Positions 16,549 through 23,575 of a stretch of DNA of 53,642 nt are shown piece after piece (the first letter of the stretch is position 1; the number at the start of each line of letters is the position of its first letter). The notes below the pieces were generated by a model, which made no database searches, was not told the origin of the DNA, and worked only from the letters and a program-made list of their open reading frames with translations. This stretch comes from Stappia sediminis. GTDB lineage: Bacteria; Pseudomonadota; Alphaproteobacteria; Rhizobiales; Stappiaceae. The DNA is taken from positions 1 through 53,642 of the forward strand of contig NZ_WUMV01000005.1 in NCBI RefSeq assembly GCF_009826895.1, read 5' to 3'. The translations under genes were made by a program, and so were the position numbers.

Positions 16549-17709
16549 TTACATCGGGCAATCGGCCGCGTAGGCGTCGCCCTGGTCGTCGAAAACCTTC
16601 TCGACGACATTGACGACGTACTTGCCGTCGTCGCGCTTGGCGCCTTCCACCACGTAGAAGTCCTGAATGGGGAAGTGGTTGGTGTTGAACTTGAAGTCGC
16701 CGCGCACGCTGTCGAAGGGGGCTTCGGCAAGGGCTGCCATAAGCGCTTCCTTGTCCTTGCCGCCGGCCTTCTTCAGCGCACCGTCGATGAGGCGTGCCGC
16801 GTCATACCCTTGCGAGGCGTAGAGCGAGGGAGCGTAGCCGTATTCCTTCTCGAACGCTTCGACGAAGTGCTTGTTCGCCGCATTGTCGAGGGTCGATGCC
16901 CACTGCGAGCCGGACTTGAGGCCGACGGCCTGGTCCTGGGTTGCCGGCAACGTCGTCTCGTCCACGGTGAAGGCGGAAAGGAAGGGGATCGTGTCCTTGA
17001 GGCCGGCTTGCGCGTATTGTTTGACGAGGTTCACGCCCATGCCGCCCGGCATGAAGGTAAAGATGGCGTCGGGCTTGGCGTCCGCGATCCGCGCGATTTC
17101 GGCAGAAAAGTCGAGCTGGCCGAGCTTGGTGTAGATTTCGTCCACCACCTCGCCGTCGTAGTGGCGCTTGAAGCCGGCGATGGAATCCTTGCCCGCCTGG
17201 TAGTTCGGCGCCATCAGGATCACCCGGCCATAGCCCTGTTCCTTGGCATATTCGCCCATCACCTCGTGGTTCTGGTCGTTCTGCCAGGAGGTGGAGAAGA
17301 AATAGGGCGAGCAGGCCTTGCCCGCGATCGGCGACGGCCCGGCGTTGCCGCTGATCAGGATCGTCTCGGATTCGATGACCGGCTTGTAGATCGCCATCAT
17401 CACGTTGGAGAAAACGACGCCGGCCAGAATGTCCACGTTGTCGCGCTCAAGCAGCCCCTGCACCTTCGTGCGCGCCACATCCGGCTTCAGCTCGTCGTCG
17501 ACGATCACCACTTCGGTATCGAGGCCGCCGAGCTTGCCGCCCGCTTCCTTGACGCCGAGCAGGAAGCCGTCGCGCATATGCTCGCCAAGGGCGGCTGGCG
17601 GGCCGGACAGCGTGGCGAGGAAGCCGATCTTCAGGCTTTCCGCCTGGGCGGACATGCCCGAAAGTCCCAGCGCGGCAGCCGTTACCGCTGCCGTCAGTAG
17701 CTTTTTCAT
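16549..17709 (-). CDS. ABC transporter substrate-binding protein (HAAT/Leu-Ile-Val-type)
   Basis: 386 aa from ATG 17709, preceded by GAGGGGAGTGAC. A typical Sec signal peptide (MKKLLTAAVTAAALGLSGMSAQA) implies periplasmic export. The mature protein begins ESLKIGFLATLSGPPAALG, the type I periplasmic-binding-protein start, with GVKEAGG and a later SQGYDAARLIDGAL. Relatives bind branched-chain amino acids, amides or aromatic acids such as benzoate and anthranilate. It is the first and probably strongest-expressed gene of the importer operon, driven from a promoter overlapped by the operator at 17784-17817. Anthranilate or a similar aromatic acid is the favoured ligand by regulation only. Confidence 0.92.
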   Translation of the reverse strand: MKKLLTAAVTAAALGLSGMSAQAESLKIGFLATLSGPPAALGEHMRDGFLLGVKEAGGKLGGLDTEVVIVDDELKPDVARTKVQGLLERDNVDILAGVVFSNVMMAIYKPVIESETILISGNAGPSPIAGKACSPYFFSTSWQNDQNHEVMGEYAKEQGYGRVILMAPNYQAGKDSIAGFKRHYDGEVVDEIYTKLGQLDFSAEIARIADAKPDAIFTFMPGGMGVNLVKQYAQAGLKDTIPFLSAFTVDETTLPATQDQAVGLKSGSQWASTLDNAANKHFVEAFEKEYGYAPSLYASQGYDAARLIDGALKKAGGKDKEALMAALAEAPFDSVRGDFKFNTNHFPIQDFYVVEGAKRDDGKYVVNVVEKVFDDQGDAYAADCPM

Positions 17710-17783
17710 TTTGTCACTCCCCTCTATGAGCGCGTTATTCCGTGCCCCCGCTCCCGGATTTCCGGTGCGCTTCATCTTGTTCG

Positions 17784-17817
17784 ACAGGAATTAGTTTAAG
17801 CCTAAAATAATTCCTGT
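17784..17817. promoter_or_regulatory. 34-bp near-perfect palindrome, second MarR-type operator
   Basis: The inverted repeat extends from ACAGGAATTA to TAATTCCTGT around the core TTTAAGCCTAAA, with only two mismatched pairs in 17. The core matches the perfect palindrome at 5722-5739. It overlaps the -10 region of the importer promoter in the same way as the first site overlaps the monooxygenase promoter. Confidence 0.75.
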
Positions 17818-17822
17818 GTGAA
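17793..17822 (-). promoter_or_regulatory. Probable promoter of the ABC importer operon
   Basis: On the minus strand TTCACA (17822-17817) and TAAACT (17798-17793) are separated by 18 bp. The -10 is inside the operator palindrome. Transcription would start about 75 nt before the substrate-binding-protein ATG. Confidence 0.45.
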
Positions 17823-17953
17823 GCCCTTGCCTGCGGGTTGGCAGAGTAAATCACGGCGGCCGGCATTTTTGAACGCAAAAGCCTGCCTCGCGCTTCGGTT
17901 TGATAGGCTGGTAACCATTTGATGCGAGATTTGTTTTTGCGGTCGCGGCGTAA

Positions 17954-17997
17954 GCGGCCGGATGACCGGCCGGTCTCCAGCTCTTTTTGCAAAGAGC
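17954..17997 (+). other. Two perfect hairpins upstream of the secreted-protein gene
   Basis: CGGCCGG-ATGA-CCGGCCG (17955-17972 region) and GCTCTTT-TTGC-AAAGAGC (17980-17997) stand in tandem 30 nt before the ATG at 18028. The rest of the 17823-18027 gap shows nothing else recognisable. They may be leader structures of this gene. Confidence 0.35.
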
Positions 17998-18027
17998 CCG
18001 TCCGAACCGGCGAATCGGGAGCGCGAC

Positions 18028-18537
18028 ATGCGTCTCGCCTTGAAAAAATTGACGATGGCAGCCGTCCTCGCAGGTCCTTTGGGCCTTGCGATCATGGGCA
18101 GGCATTCGCCGTCATTTGCCGACTCCGTCCCGGAACTCGGCGCATGCGATGCCCCGGCGGCGGCGTATGCGGATCGTCACGCAGTCGCCGGGGCCGACCT
18201 GTCGGCGGGCGCGATAGAAGGCGGTATCGACGGCGCGGTCGTCGGCGGTTTGACGGGCCGTCGGCCCGGACCGGATGGCTGGAGCCCGCGCGGCGCGCGG
18301 CGGGGCGCAAGGGCGGGTGCCGCAATCGGCGTGCTCGATGCCTTGGGAACAGTCGATCCCGCCGAGTGGCAGGCCCTTTACGACCGTGCCTACGAGGCGT
18401 GCCTCACAGGCGCACCCTTGCCCCCGCCCTCAAGGCCCGAAGACTGTTCTTCCACGACGCGGGTTATCGAAGGCGCGCGCTCGCGCGACCGTGGCGGGCT
18501 CTATTCCGCGGGCTCTCGCCTTGACGGCTGCCGCTGA
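18028..18537 (+). CDS. Hypothetical secreted protein with a glycine-zipper-like segment
   Basis: 169 aa from ATG 18028 (GGGAG upstream); an ATG at 17962 is in frame but would run through the hairpins. The N-terminus LALKKLTMAAVLAGPLGLAIMG followed by ...SFADS reads as a signal peptide. After a Cys (GACDAPAAA) comes AGAIEGGIDGAVVGGLTGRR, a glycine-zipper-like repeat seen in some envelope proteins, then a basic Arg/Gly stretch and three further cysteines toward the C-terminus (ACL, DCS, DGC), possibly forming disulfides in the periplasm. The family is not recognised. The last 37 bases overlap the convergent DUF1194 gene. Confidence 0.6.
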   Translation: MRLALKKLTMAAVLAGPLGLAIMGRHSPSFADSVPELGACDAPAAAYADRHAVAGADLSAGAIEGGIDGAVVGGLTGRRPGPDGWSPRGARRGARAGAAIGVLDALGTVDPAEWQALYDRAYEACLTGAPLPPPSRPEDCSSTTRVIEGARSRDRGGLYSAGSRLDGCR

Positions 18538-19265
18538 AACGCGAACGTTTCTCCCCAGCGTAGATCGGCGAAAGCCCCGCCGTTGATCTCGCGCAGCAAT
18601 TTCCGCTTCATCGCCCTTGTATAGTCGCCATAGCCTCTAGCGACCTCGACGAACGCTCCCGGACCGCGCCTCACCTCGCGTCTGTAGTATTCCTCAGGGT
18701 CCGGGTCCGCCCCCTTCACCACCAGCCCGTTCACGGTCACACCGCTGAAATCGAAGGCGTTATACGCCTTGTCCGGCCCGAAGCCTTCATTGTTCACCCC
18801 GTCGCCGGAAACATCCACGACCTTGCGGAAACAAGGTTCCGGCACCCTCTTAAGGTGAACCGAGGCGTAGCCCAGCGCATAGCCGAGCGCGGTCGGAAAT
18901 TCGGTCGAAGCGCGCTGCGTTTTCGCAAGGCGCGCCGCCGTCGCATCGATCAGCGCACCATCGTCGAGAAACACCCAGTCGACCTGCACGACATGCTTGT
19001 GCCGCCCGCTCCATTCGAAGCTCGAGAGCCATATCCCGCCTGTCGAAAGGATCGCGTCCTTCACTTCGTCGTCGGACAATGCGCGGGCGAGGCCCCTTGA
19101 CTGGAGTTGGTATTCCTCGCTGTCGACGCTCGATGAAACGTCGATCGCAAGAACCAGTGCAAGCTGGCAAGCGCTGGCCGGGGATAACTCCGCCGCTGCG
19201 CCAAGCGCGCTCGCGAGGATAACTCCACCTGCGACCGCTTTTCGGAATTTTCCACCAAGCGCCAT
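18501..19265 (-). CDS. DUF1194 (von Willebrand factor A-like) exported protein
   Basis: 254 aa. A signal-peptide-like N-terminus (KAVAGGVILASALGAAA...SPASA) is followed by CQLALVLAIDVSSSVDSEEY, whose DVSSSVD is the metal-ion-dependent adhesion site of vWA domains, and later VDVSGDGVNNEG, the second MIDAS-like segment. This matches DUF1194, a rhizobial/rhodobacterial family of unknown role presumably facing the periplasm. The 3' end overlaps the convergent plus-strand gene by 37 bp, so opposing transcription could interfere. No operon partner is evident. Confidence 0.87.
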   Translation of the reverse strand: MALGGKFRKAVAGGVILASALGAAAELSPASACQLALVLAIDVSSSVDSEEYQLQSRGLARALSDDEVKDAILSTGGIWLSSFEWSGRHKHVVQVDWVFLDDGALIDATAARLAKTQRASTEFPTALGYALGYASVHLKRVPEPCFRKVVDVSGDGVNNEGFGPDKAYNAFDFSGVTVNGLVVKGADPDPEEYYRREVRRGPGAFVEVARGYGDYTRAMKRKLLREINGGAFADLRWGETFAFQRQPSRREPAE

Positions 19266-19403
19266 CCGCCTCTCCTTCGTCAGGCTCCTTATGATCGGGC
19301 GGAAAGCTTAAAAATCAAATCAATCTCTCACGAAGGCATCGAAAGTCACGCAGATCGCCATGAAAAGCGATCCTTTTCGCCTGCCTGGAATTCTCCTCGA
19401 CGC

Positions 19404-19440
19404 AAAAAGCCCCGCCGAAGCGCTTTCCACGAAAGCGGGA
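19404..19440 (-). terminator. Probable intrinsic terminator of the SDR gene
   Basis: On the minus strand TCCCGC pairs with GCGGGG around a 19-nt loop that can itself fold, followed by CTTTTTGCG, about 70 bp after the SDR stop at 19508. Confidence 0.55.
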
Positions 19441-19507
19441 TGGCTTTCGTGACAAGAATTCGCTCAAGATGGCGAGGCTTCGGGATTGCGAATCCTGCGT
19501 TTCGCGA

Positions 19508-20275
19508 TTATCGCGGCGCCATGCGGATCGCGCCGTCGAGGCGGATCGTCTCTCCGTTCAGCATCGGATTCTCGCAGATCGACTGGACGAGCTGCGCATA
19601 TTCCTCCGGCCGCCCGAGGCGGGAGGGGAACGGCACCTGCTGGCCGAGCGAATCCCTGACCTCCTGCGAAAGCGCCATCAGCATCGGCGTTTCGAAAGTG
19701 CCCGGCGCGATCGTCATGACACGAATGCCGGATCTCGAAAGATCGCGCGCCACCGGCAGCGTCATCGCCGCGACACCGCCCTTGGACGCAGCGTAAGCGA
19801 CCTGGCCTATCTGCCCGTCGAAGGCCGCGACGGACGCGGTCGAGACGATCACGCCGCGCTCGCCATCGTCGGTGAGCGGATCGAGCGTCGCCATCGATGT
19901 CGACGAATGGGCAATGCAGCGGAAGGAACCAACCAGATTGACGGCGATCACCTTCTCGAACATGTCCATCGGGTGCGGCTCGCCGCGCGATGTGGTCTTG
20001 GCGACCGGTGCGATGCCTGCGCAATTGACCAGAATCCGTTCGGGGCCGAAGCGGTCGCGCGCCGCCTTGAAGCCGGAGACCACGCTGTCCTCGCTGGTCA
20101 CGTCCACCGCGACGAAGAGCCCGCCGATATCCCTGGCAACCGCCTCGCCCTTTTCCACGTTCATGTCGAAAATCGTGACATTCACGCCTTCGCCCGCGAG
20201 CCGGCGGGCCGTCGCCTCGCCAAGCCCCGACGAGCCGCCCGTGACGACGGCGGCGATATCCGCCCCAAGCTTCAT
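19508..20275 (-). CDS. SDR-family dehydrogenase, 3-hydroxyacyl-CoA dehydrogenase type 2-like
   Basis: 255 aa. Cofactor motif VTGGSSGLGEA near residues 11-21, an acidic FDMN after the second strand (NAD preference), NCAGI, STASVAAFDGQIGQVAYAASK with catalytic Ser, Tyr and Lys, and the C-terminal IRLDGAIRM. The long insertion HSSTSMATLDPLTDDGERG is typical of the type-2 3-hydroxyacyl-CoA dehydrogenase (HSD17B10-like) branch, which acts on short or branched 3-hydroxyacyl-CoA. It is monocistronic, between a terminator and a mosaic repeat that lies just upstream of the start codon. A role in branched-chain or short-chain acyl-CoA oxidation is likely but not specific. Confidence 0.9.
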   Translation of the reverse strand: MKLGADIAAVVTGGSSGLGEATARRLAGEGVNVTIFDMNVEKGEAVARDIGGLFVAVDVTSEDSVVSGFKAARDRFGPERILVNCAGIAPVAKTTSRGEPHPMDMFEKVIAVNLVGSFRCIAHSSTSMATLDPLTDDGERGVIVSTASVAAFDGQIGQVAYAASKGGVAAMTLPVARDLSRSGIRVMTIAPGTFETPMLMALSQEVRDSLGQQVPFPSRLGRPEEYAQLVQSICENPMLNGETIRLDGAIRMAPR

Positions 20276-20291
20276 GGAAATTTCCTCCGCT

Positions 20292-20395
20292 GGAGCATGT
20301 CCCCCAAAAGTGGATACCGGTTTTGGGATAAGGACATGCTGACTAAAAAGGGACAGAGCGCGTCGCGCGATCCTGTTCGAACAGGACGCGCTCTG
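20292..20395. repeat. RIME-like mosaic repeat, GAGCATGTCCC type
   Basis: Two palindromic units in tandem. The first runs from GGAGCATGTCCC to GGACATGCT around CCAAAAGTGGATACCGGTTTTGG, the well-known dispersed rhizobial motif. The second is CAGAGCGCGTC to GACGCGCTCTG around the perfect CCTGTTCGAACAGG. It sits directly upstream of the SDR start at 20275. Confidence 0.7.
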
Positions 20396-20492
20396 ATTTG
20401 AAAGCTTGCGCCGAAGCTAATCCCGGGCGCGGCGGCTCACAAGCCCGCCGAACGGACAGGTGACGGCTATTGTGCGGCCAAAGCGTTTTCCG

Positions 20493-21902
20493 TCACGCGA
20501 TCGCGACAAGATCCAGGGTGTGATTCAATCCCGCCACGCTCTCGTTTCGCCTTGTCGAAAGGTCTTTCGCGTCGAAACCCTGCTCGCAGGCCACGCGATA
20601 GGTTTCCGCGTCCGTCAAAACGCGCGTGTTCTGCGCCTTGTTCGCGTCTTCAAGCTTGGATGCCAGATTGACGGGATTGCCGATGACCGTGAATTCCAGC
20701 CTGTCTTTCGCACCGACTACGCCGACCGTGACCGACCCGGAAGCGACCGCCGCACCCACCTTCAGTTCGCCCGGCCAGCCGAGCGCCTTGAACTCCTCGT
20801 TCAACGCGTCGACGGCTGCAACCGCCTCTCGCGCAGCCCTCAGAGCATCCGCTGCGTAACGCTCGCTTCTTTGCACCGCCCCGAAGGTCGCCAGGATGCC
20901 ATCGCCCAGGAATTTGTCGATACGCCCGTTGTGGCCCTGGATCACCGGCAGCACGGCCTCCTGGTATTTGGCAAGCGTTTCCATAACCACCTGCGGCGGC
21001 AGGGTTTCGGCCGTGGAGGTGAAGGAGCGCACATCCACGATCAGGATCGCGGCATTGCGTATTTTGCCTTCGCCGGCTTTCGGCATCTTGTCTGAATCGG
21101 TAATCGAGCGGGCGACCTCGGGAGCGAAAAACCGCCGCAGATCCTCCGCCGCCGCATGATCGCGGATGGAATCGAACAGCATCTGCCGCCCGCGATAGAG
21201 CGCGAAAGACAGGATCGCCGTAACACCTAGGATGATGATCGTCTTGTCCAGTTCCGCGCCGATCAGTATCGCATTCGACGTAAGGTATTCGACATAGTTG
21301 CGGGTGATGTGCATGCCGCCCATTTCGCCGACCACCGCATATCCCACCAGCATGAGCCAGCCGATGATCGCAATCGCCCCGGTCGTCAGGACGAACCTCG
21401 GGTCGAAACGCAGCGCCCTGAGCGAAATGAAGATGAAGACATACATCAGCGTCGGCGCCTTGAGGTAGAACGCCGGATGCTGCGCATACTGAATGTGAAA
21501 CGAGAAGATGAGCCCGCACAAGAGCGCGATATCGACGACGATCGAGGTAACGAGATACCACTCAGGCAGCACCATCCTGTAGGAAAGCCCAAGGCGCAGC
21601 ACCGTAAACAGGAAGTATGCGGCAAGCGCGATCGGCACGAAATTGAAGCCGGAACCGCCCTCGGCTTTCGGCGCGATCGAGTAAAGCGTTGCGAAAAACA
21701 CGACGATGCCAAGCTGCACCCAACCGATCAGGCGTTCCGCAGCGGCCTCGCGCAGCGCGATTTCCGCGCGCACGCGCGAGGGAATGCCGTCGTCCGTCGG
21801 TCCTCCCCTCAGGATGTAGCGCAAGGTCCTGCGGGACGCGCTCTCTGAAGACCTCGCATCCGCTTTCACGATCGATTTCATGCCGCCGTCAATTTCGGCC
21901 AT
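20493..21902 (-). CDS. Class III adenylate/guanylate cyclase with six-helix membrane domain
   Basis: 469 aa from ATG 21902, preceded by AGGAGG; the frame continues upstream only because it reads through a repeat. Residues ~60-260 contain about six hydrophobic helices; the catalytic domain follows at ~275-440. Metal-binding aspartates are in ILIVDVRSFT (near 283) and DKFLGDGI (near 325), and FTVIGNPVNLASKLE supplies the transition-state region. The Lys in DKFLGD and Thr in FTVIG fit an adenylate-specific class IIIb cyclase, making cAMP the likely product. It lies downstream of genes for an MBL-fold hydrolase, a cyclic-nucleotide-binding domain and an odd ABC exporter on the same strand, separated from them by a mosaic repeat. 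Confidence 0.9.
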   Translation of the reverse strand: MAEIDGGMKSIVKADARSSESASRRTLRYILRGGPTDDGIPSRVRAEIALREAAAERLIGWVQLGIVVFFATLYSIAPKAEGGSGFNFVPIALAAYFLFTVLRLGLSYRMVLPEWYLVTSIVVDIALLCGLIFSFHIQYAQHPAFYLKAPTLMYVFIFISLRALRFDPRFVLTTGAIAIIGWLMLVGYAVVGEMGGMHITRNYVEYLTSNAILIGAELDKTIIILGVTAILSFALYRGRQMLFDSIRDHAAAEDLRRFFAPEVARSITDSDKMPKAGEGKIRNAAILIVDVRSFTSTAETLPPQVVMETLAKYQEAVLPVIQGHNGRIDKFLGDGILATFGAVQRSERYAADALRAAREAVAAVDALNEEFKALGWPGELKVGAAVASGSVTVGVVGAKDRLEFTVIGNPVNLASKLEDANKAQNTRVLTDAETYRVACEQGFDAKDLSTRRNESVAGLNHTLDLVAIA

Positions 21903-21918
21903 ATGTGCGCAAGCCTCC

Positions 21919-22035
21919 TGGAGCATATTCCGTTCAGATTGAACCAAACTGAACGGCAAGAATATGCTCAAGCTTTTGAATCTGAAGCGATTTCTTATCG
22001 ATCGGGTGTTTCCACCCGACCGGAAAGCGCTTTGG
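21919..22035. repeat. RIME-like mosaic palindromic element, copy 2
   Basis: Same two-unit structure as 10749-10866: GAGCATATTCCGTTCAGATT to CAAGAATATGCTC, then GAAGCGATTTCTTATC with hairpin CGGGTGTTTCCACCCG and the end GGAAAGCGCTTTGG. It lies between the MBL-fold hydrolase gene and the cyclase, about 17 bp upstream of the cyclase ATG, next to its ribosome-binding site. Confidence 0.75.
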
Positions 22036-22182
22036 AGCGACGATCATACGCCCGCCCGAAACGGCGGGACCATTTATCGAGCCTTCTGCAAGATGGGCCG
22101 TTTACGGTAAGCCGCAAGTATACAAAGCCGCAGCGTCACGCCTTGTTGACCGATCGTGACCGGATCCGGGGATACCACCGGC

Positions 22183-23007
22183 TCAGGGAGAGAGAACCAT
22201 CCCCTCGCTCGCGACCAGCGTGCCGGGATGGCGTGCCCTTGCCGCTTCGCCGATCTCATCGAGCGCGTCGTCGTCGCGGCGCGGGTCATGGTGAAAAAGC
22301 ACCGGCGTCTTGACGTTGGCATCGAGCGCGAGTTCCACCGCCTTTTGCCAGGTCGAATGGCCCCAGCCGACGAACTGCTTGTATTCCTCGTCCGTATACA
22401 TGGCGTCGTAGATCATCACGTCCGCGCCTTCCACGAAGCGGCGCACGCCTTCGTCGATCTTCTTGTCACCATGTTCGTGATCGGTGATGATACAGATGGA
22501 TTTCCCTTTTAATTCAAACCGATAGCCGCAAGCTCCACCCGGATGGTTCAGCTTTACCGTGCGGATTACCAGGTCGTCATCGCGCGGGATATCCGCGCCC
22601 GCCTTGAAATTCCTGAAGGTGACGGCCTTGAGCGATTTCGCGGCGACGGGAAAGATCGGTGGCGACATGATGCGGCAGATGATGTCCGCCAGGCCGCCTT
22701 CCGAGGCGAAATGGCCCGCCCAGGCGGAAATTTCAAAGCGCCCGTCGTAAGCGGGTGTGAAAAACGGCAGCCCGCAGATGTGATCGAGATGCGTGTGCGT
22801 GAAAAGCAGGTCGAATGGGCGCGGAGGAAACGCATGCAGGTCCCGGCCGAAGTTTCGCGCCCCCGACCCGCAATCGATCAGGACGAGCGAGCCGCCGGCG
22901 CAAAGCTCCATACAGGACGTCTCGCCGCCATACCGCAGCGTGGATGCGCCAGGCGTCGGCGTCGAGCCTCGCACACCCCACAGCTTTAGCGAAAAATCCT
23001 GCGCCAC
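22183..23007 (-). CDS. MBL-fold metallo-hydrolase
   Basis: 274 aa from GTG 23007, with GGAAGG 8 nt upstream. The metal-binding motif FTHTHLDH is near residue 70. Downstream ligands are probably in LNHPGG, IITDHEHG and the terminal LFHHDPRRDDD. The N-terminal LWGVRGSTPTPG and the WGHSTWQKAVELA helix place it among phosphodiesterase-like MBL proteins related to RNase Z and PhnP, not among beta-lactamases. Between a cyclase and a cyclic-nucleotide-binding protein, hydrolysis of a cyclic nucleotide is an obvious hypothesis, but the sequence does not prove the substrate. It lies 40 bp after the binding-domain gene. Confidence 0.88.
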   Translation of the reverse strand: MAQDFSLKLWGVRGSTPTPGASTLRYGGETSCMELCAGGSLVLIDCGSGARNFGRDLHAFPPRPFDLLFTHTHLDHICGLPFFTPAYDGRFEISAWAGHFASEGGLADIICRIMSPPIFPVAAKSLKAVTFRNFKAGADIPRDDDLVIRTVKLNHPGGACGYRFELKGKSICIITDHEHGDKKIDEGVRRFVEGADVMIYDAMYTDEEYKQFVGWGHSTWQKAVELALDANVKTPVLFHHDPRRDDDALDEIGEAARARHPGTLVASEGMVLSP

Positions 23008-23047
23008 CAGCTTAGCCTTCCAATCTTCTTGCGTGGAATTTCGCTGC

Positions 23048-23506
23048 TCAAGCCGCGGAATTGCCCGCCTTCAGTGCCGCGAGGTCCTGCGTTGTCCTTT
23101 CAAGACGCTGTGCCAGCGTACGCATCACCTCAAGCGAAACTTCCGGAAATTCTTTCAGCAAGTTGAGGAAATCATCTTTCGAGACCGTTAAGACCTCCAT
23201 ATCGCCGTTGGCGACCAGTGTCGCCGTTCGCGGCACGTCGCACAAAATGGCGATCTCGCCGACGATCGCGTATTGACCGACTTTCGCAACGACTTTCTCG
23301 CCCTCGGGCGTATTGACGCGCACATCCGCCTCGCCATCCAGAATGATGAAGGCGCAGTCGCCCTCCTCGCCCTGATTGCAAAGGTGCTCGCCGTCGGCAT
23401 ATCGCGCGCGTTGGCTGATAAAGGCCAGCAGGCGCAGTTTTGTTTCGTCGATACCTCTGAACAGCGGCACGCGCCGCAGGGCTTCGACTTCCGTTTCCAG
23501 CGTCAC
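23048..23506 (-). CDS. Stand-alone cyclic-nucleotide-binding domain protein
   Basis: 152 aa from GTG 23506, with AAAGGAGG ideally placed; the longer frame to 23569 is not supported. The whole protein is one CAP/CNB fold: LETEVEALRRVPLFRGIDE, then the beta roll (ADGEHLCNQGEEGDCAFIILDGEADV), the phosphate-binding cassette GEIAILCDVPRTATLVA with the Arg that contacts the cyclic phosphate, and a C-terminal helix (LEVMRTLAQRLERTTQDLAAL). There is no DNA-binding helix-turn-helix, so it is a sensor or regulatory subunit and not a Crp-type transcription factor. It is placed 69 bp after the ABC exporter gene and before the MBL hydrolase, suggesting it regulates the exporter by cyclic nucleotide. Confidence 0.9.
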   Translation of the reverse strand: MTLETEVEALRRVPLFRGIDETKLRLLAFISQRARYADGEHLCNQGEEGDCAFIILDGEADVRVNTPEGEKVVAKVGQYAIVGEIAILCDVPRTATLVANGDMEVLTVSKDDFLNLLKEFPEVSLEVMRTLAQRLERTTQDLAALKAGNSAA

Positions 23507-23575
23507 TTTTCCTCCTTTTCCGTTCCCTGTGGCCAGTCTTCCCGCAGGCCATCCTTTCAAGTCTATCACACGGCG

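Noticed and set aside
19306-19317. AAGCTTAAAAAT upstream of the DUF1194 gene as a third MarR operator
   Set aside because: Only one half of the core is present and the flanks do not pair; it lacks the symmetry of the two accepted sites.
22052-22068. Hairpin CCCGCC...GGCGGG downstream of the MBL-fold gene as a terminator
   Set aside because: It has no T-run on the minus strand; it may only be a chance GC-rich inverted repeat next to the mosaic element.
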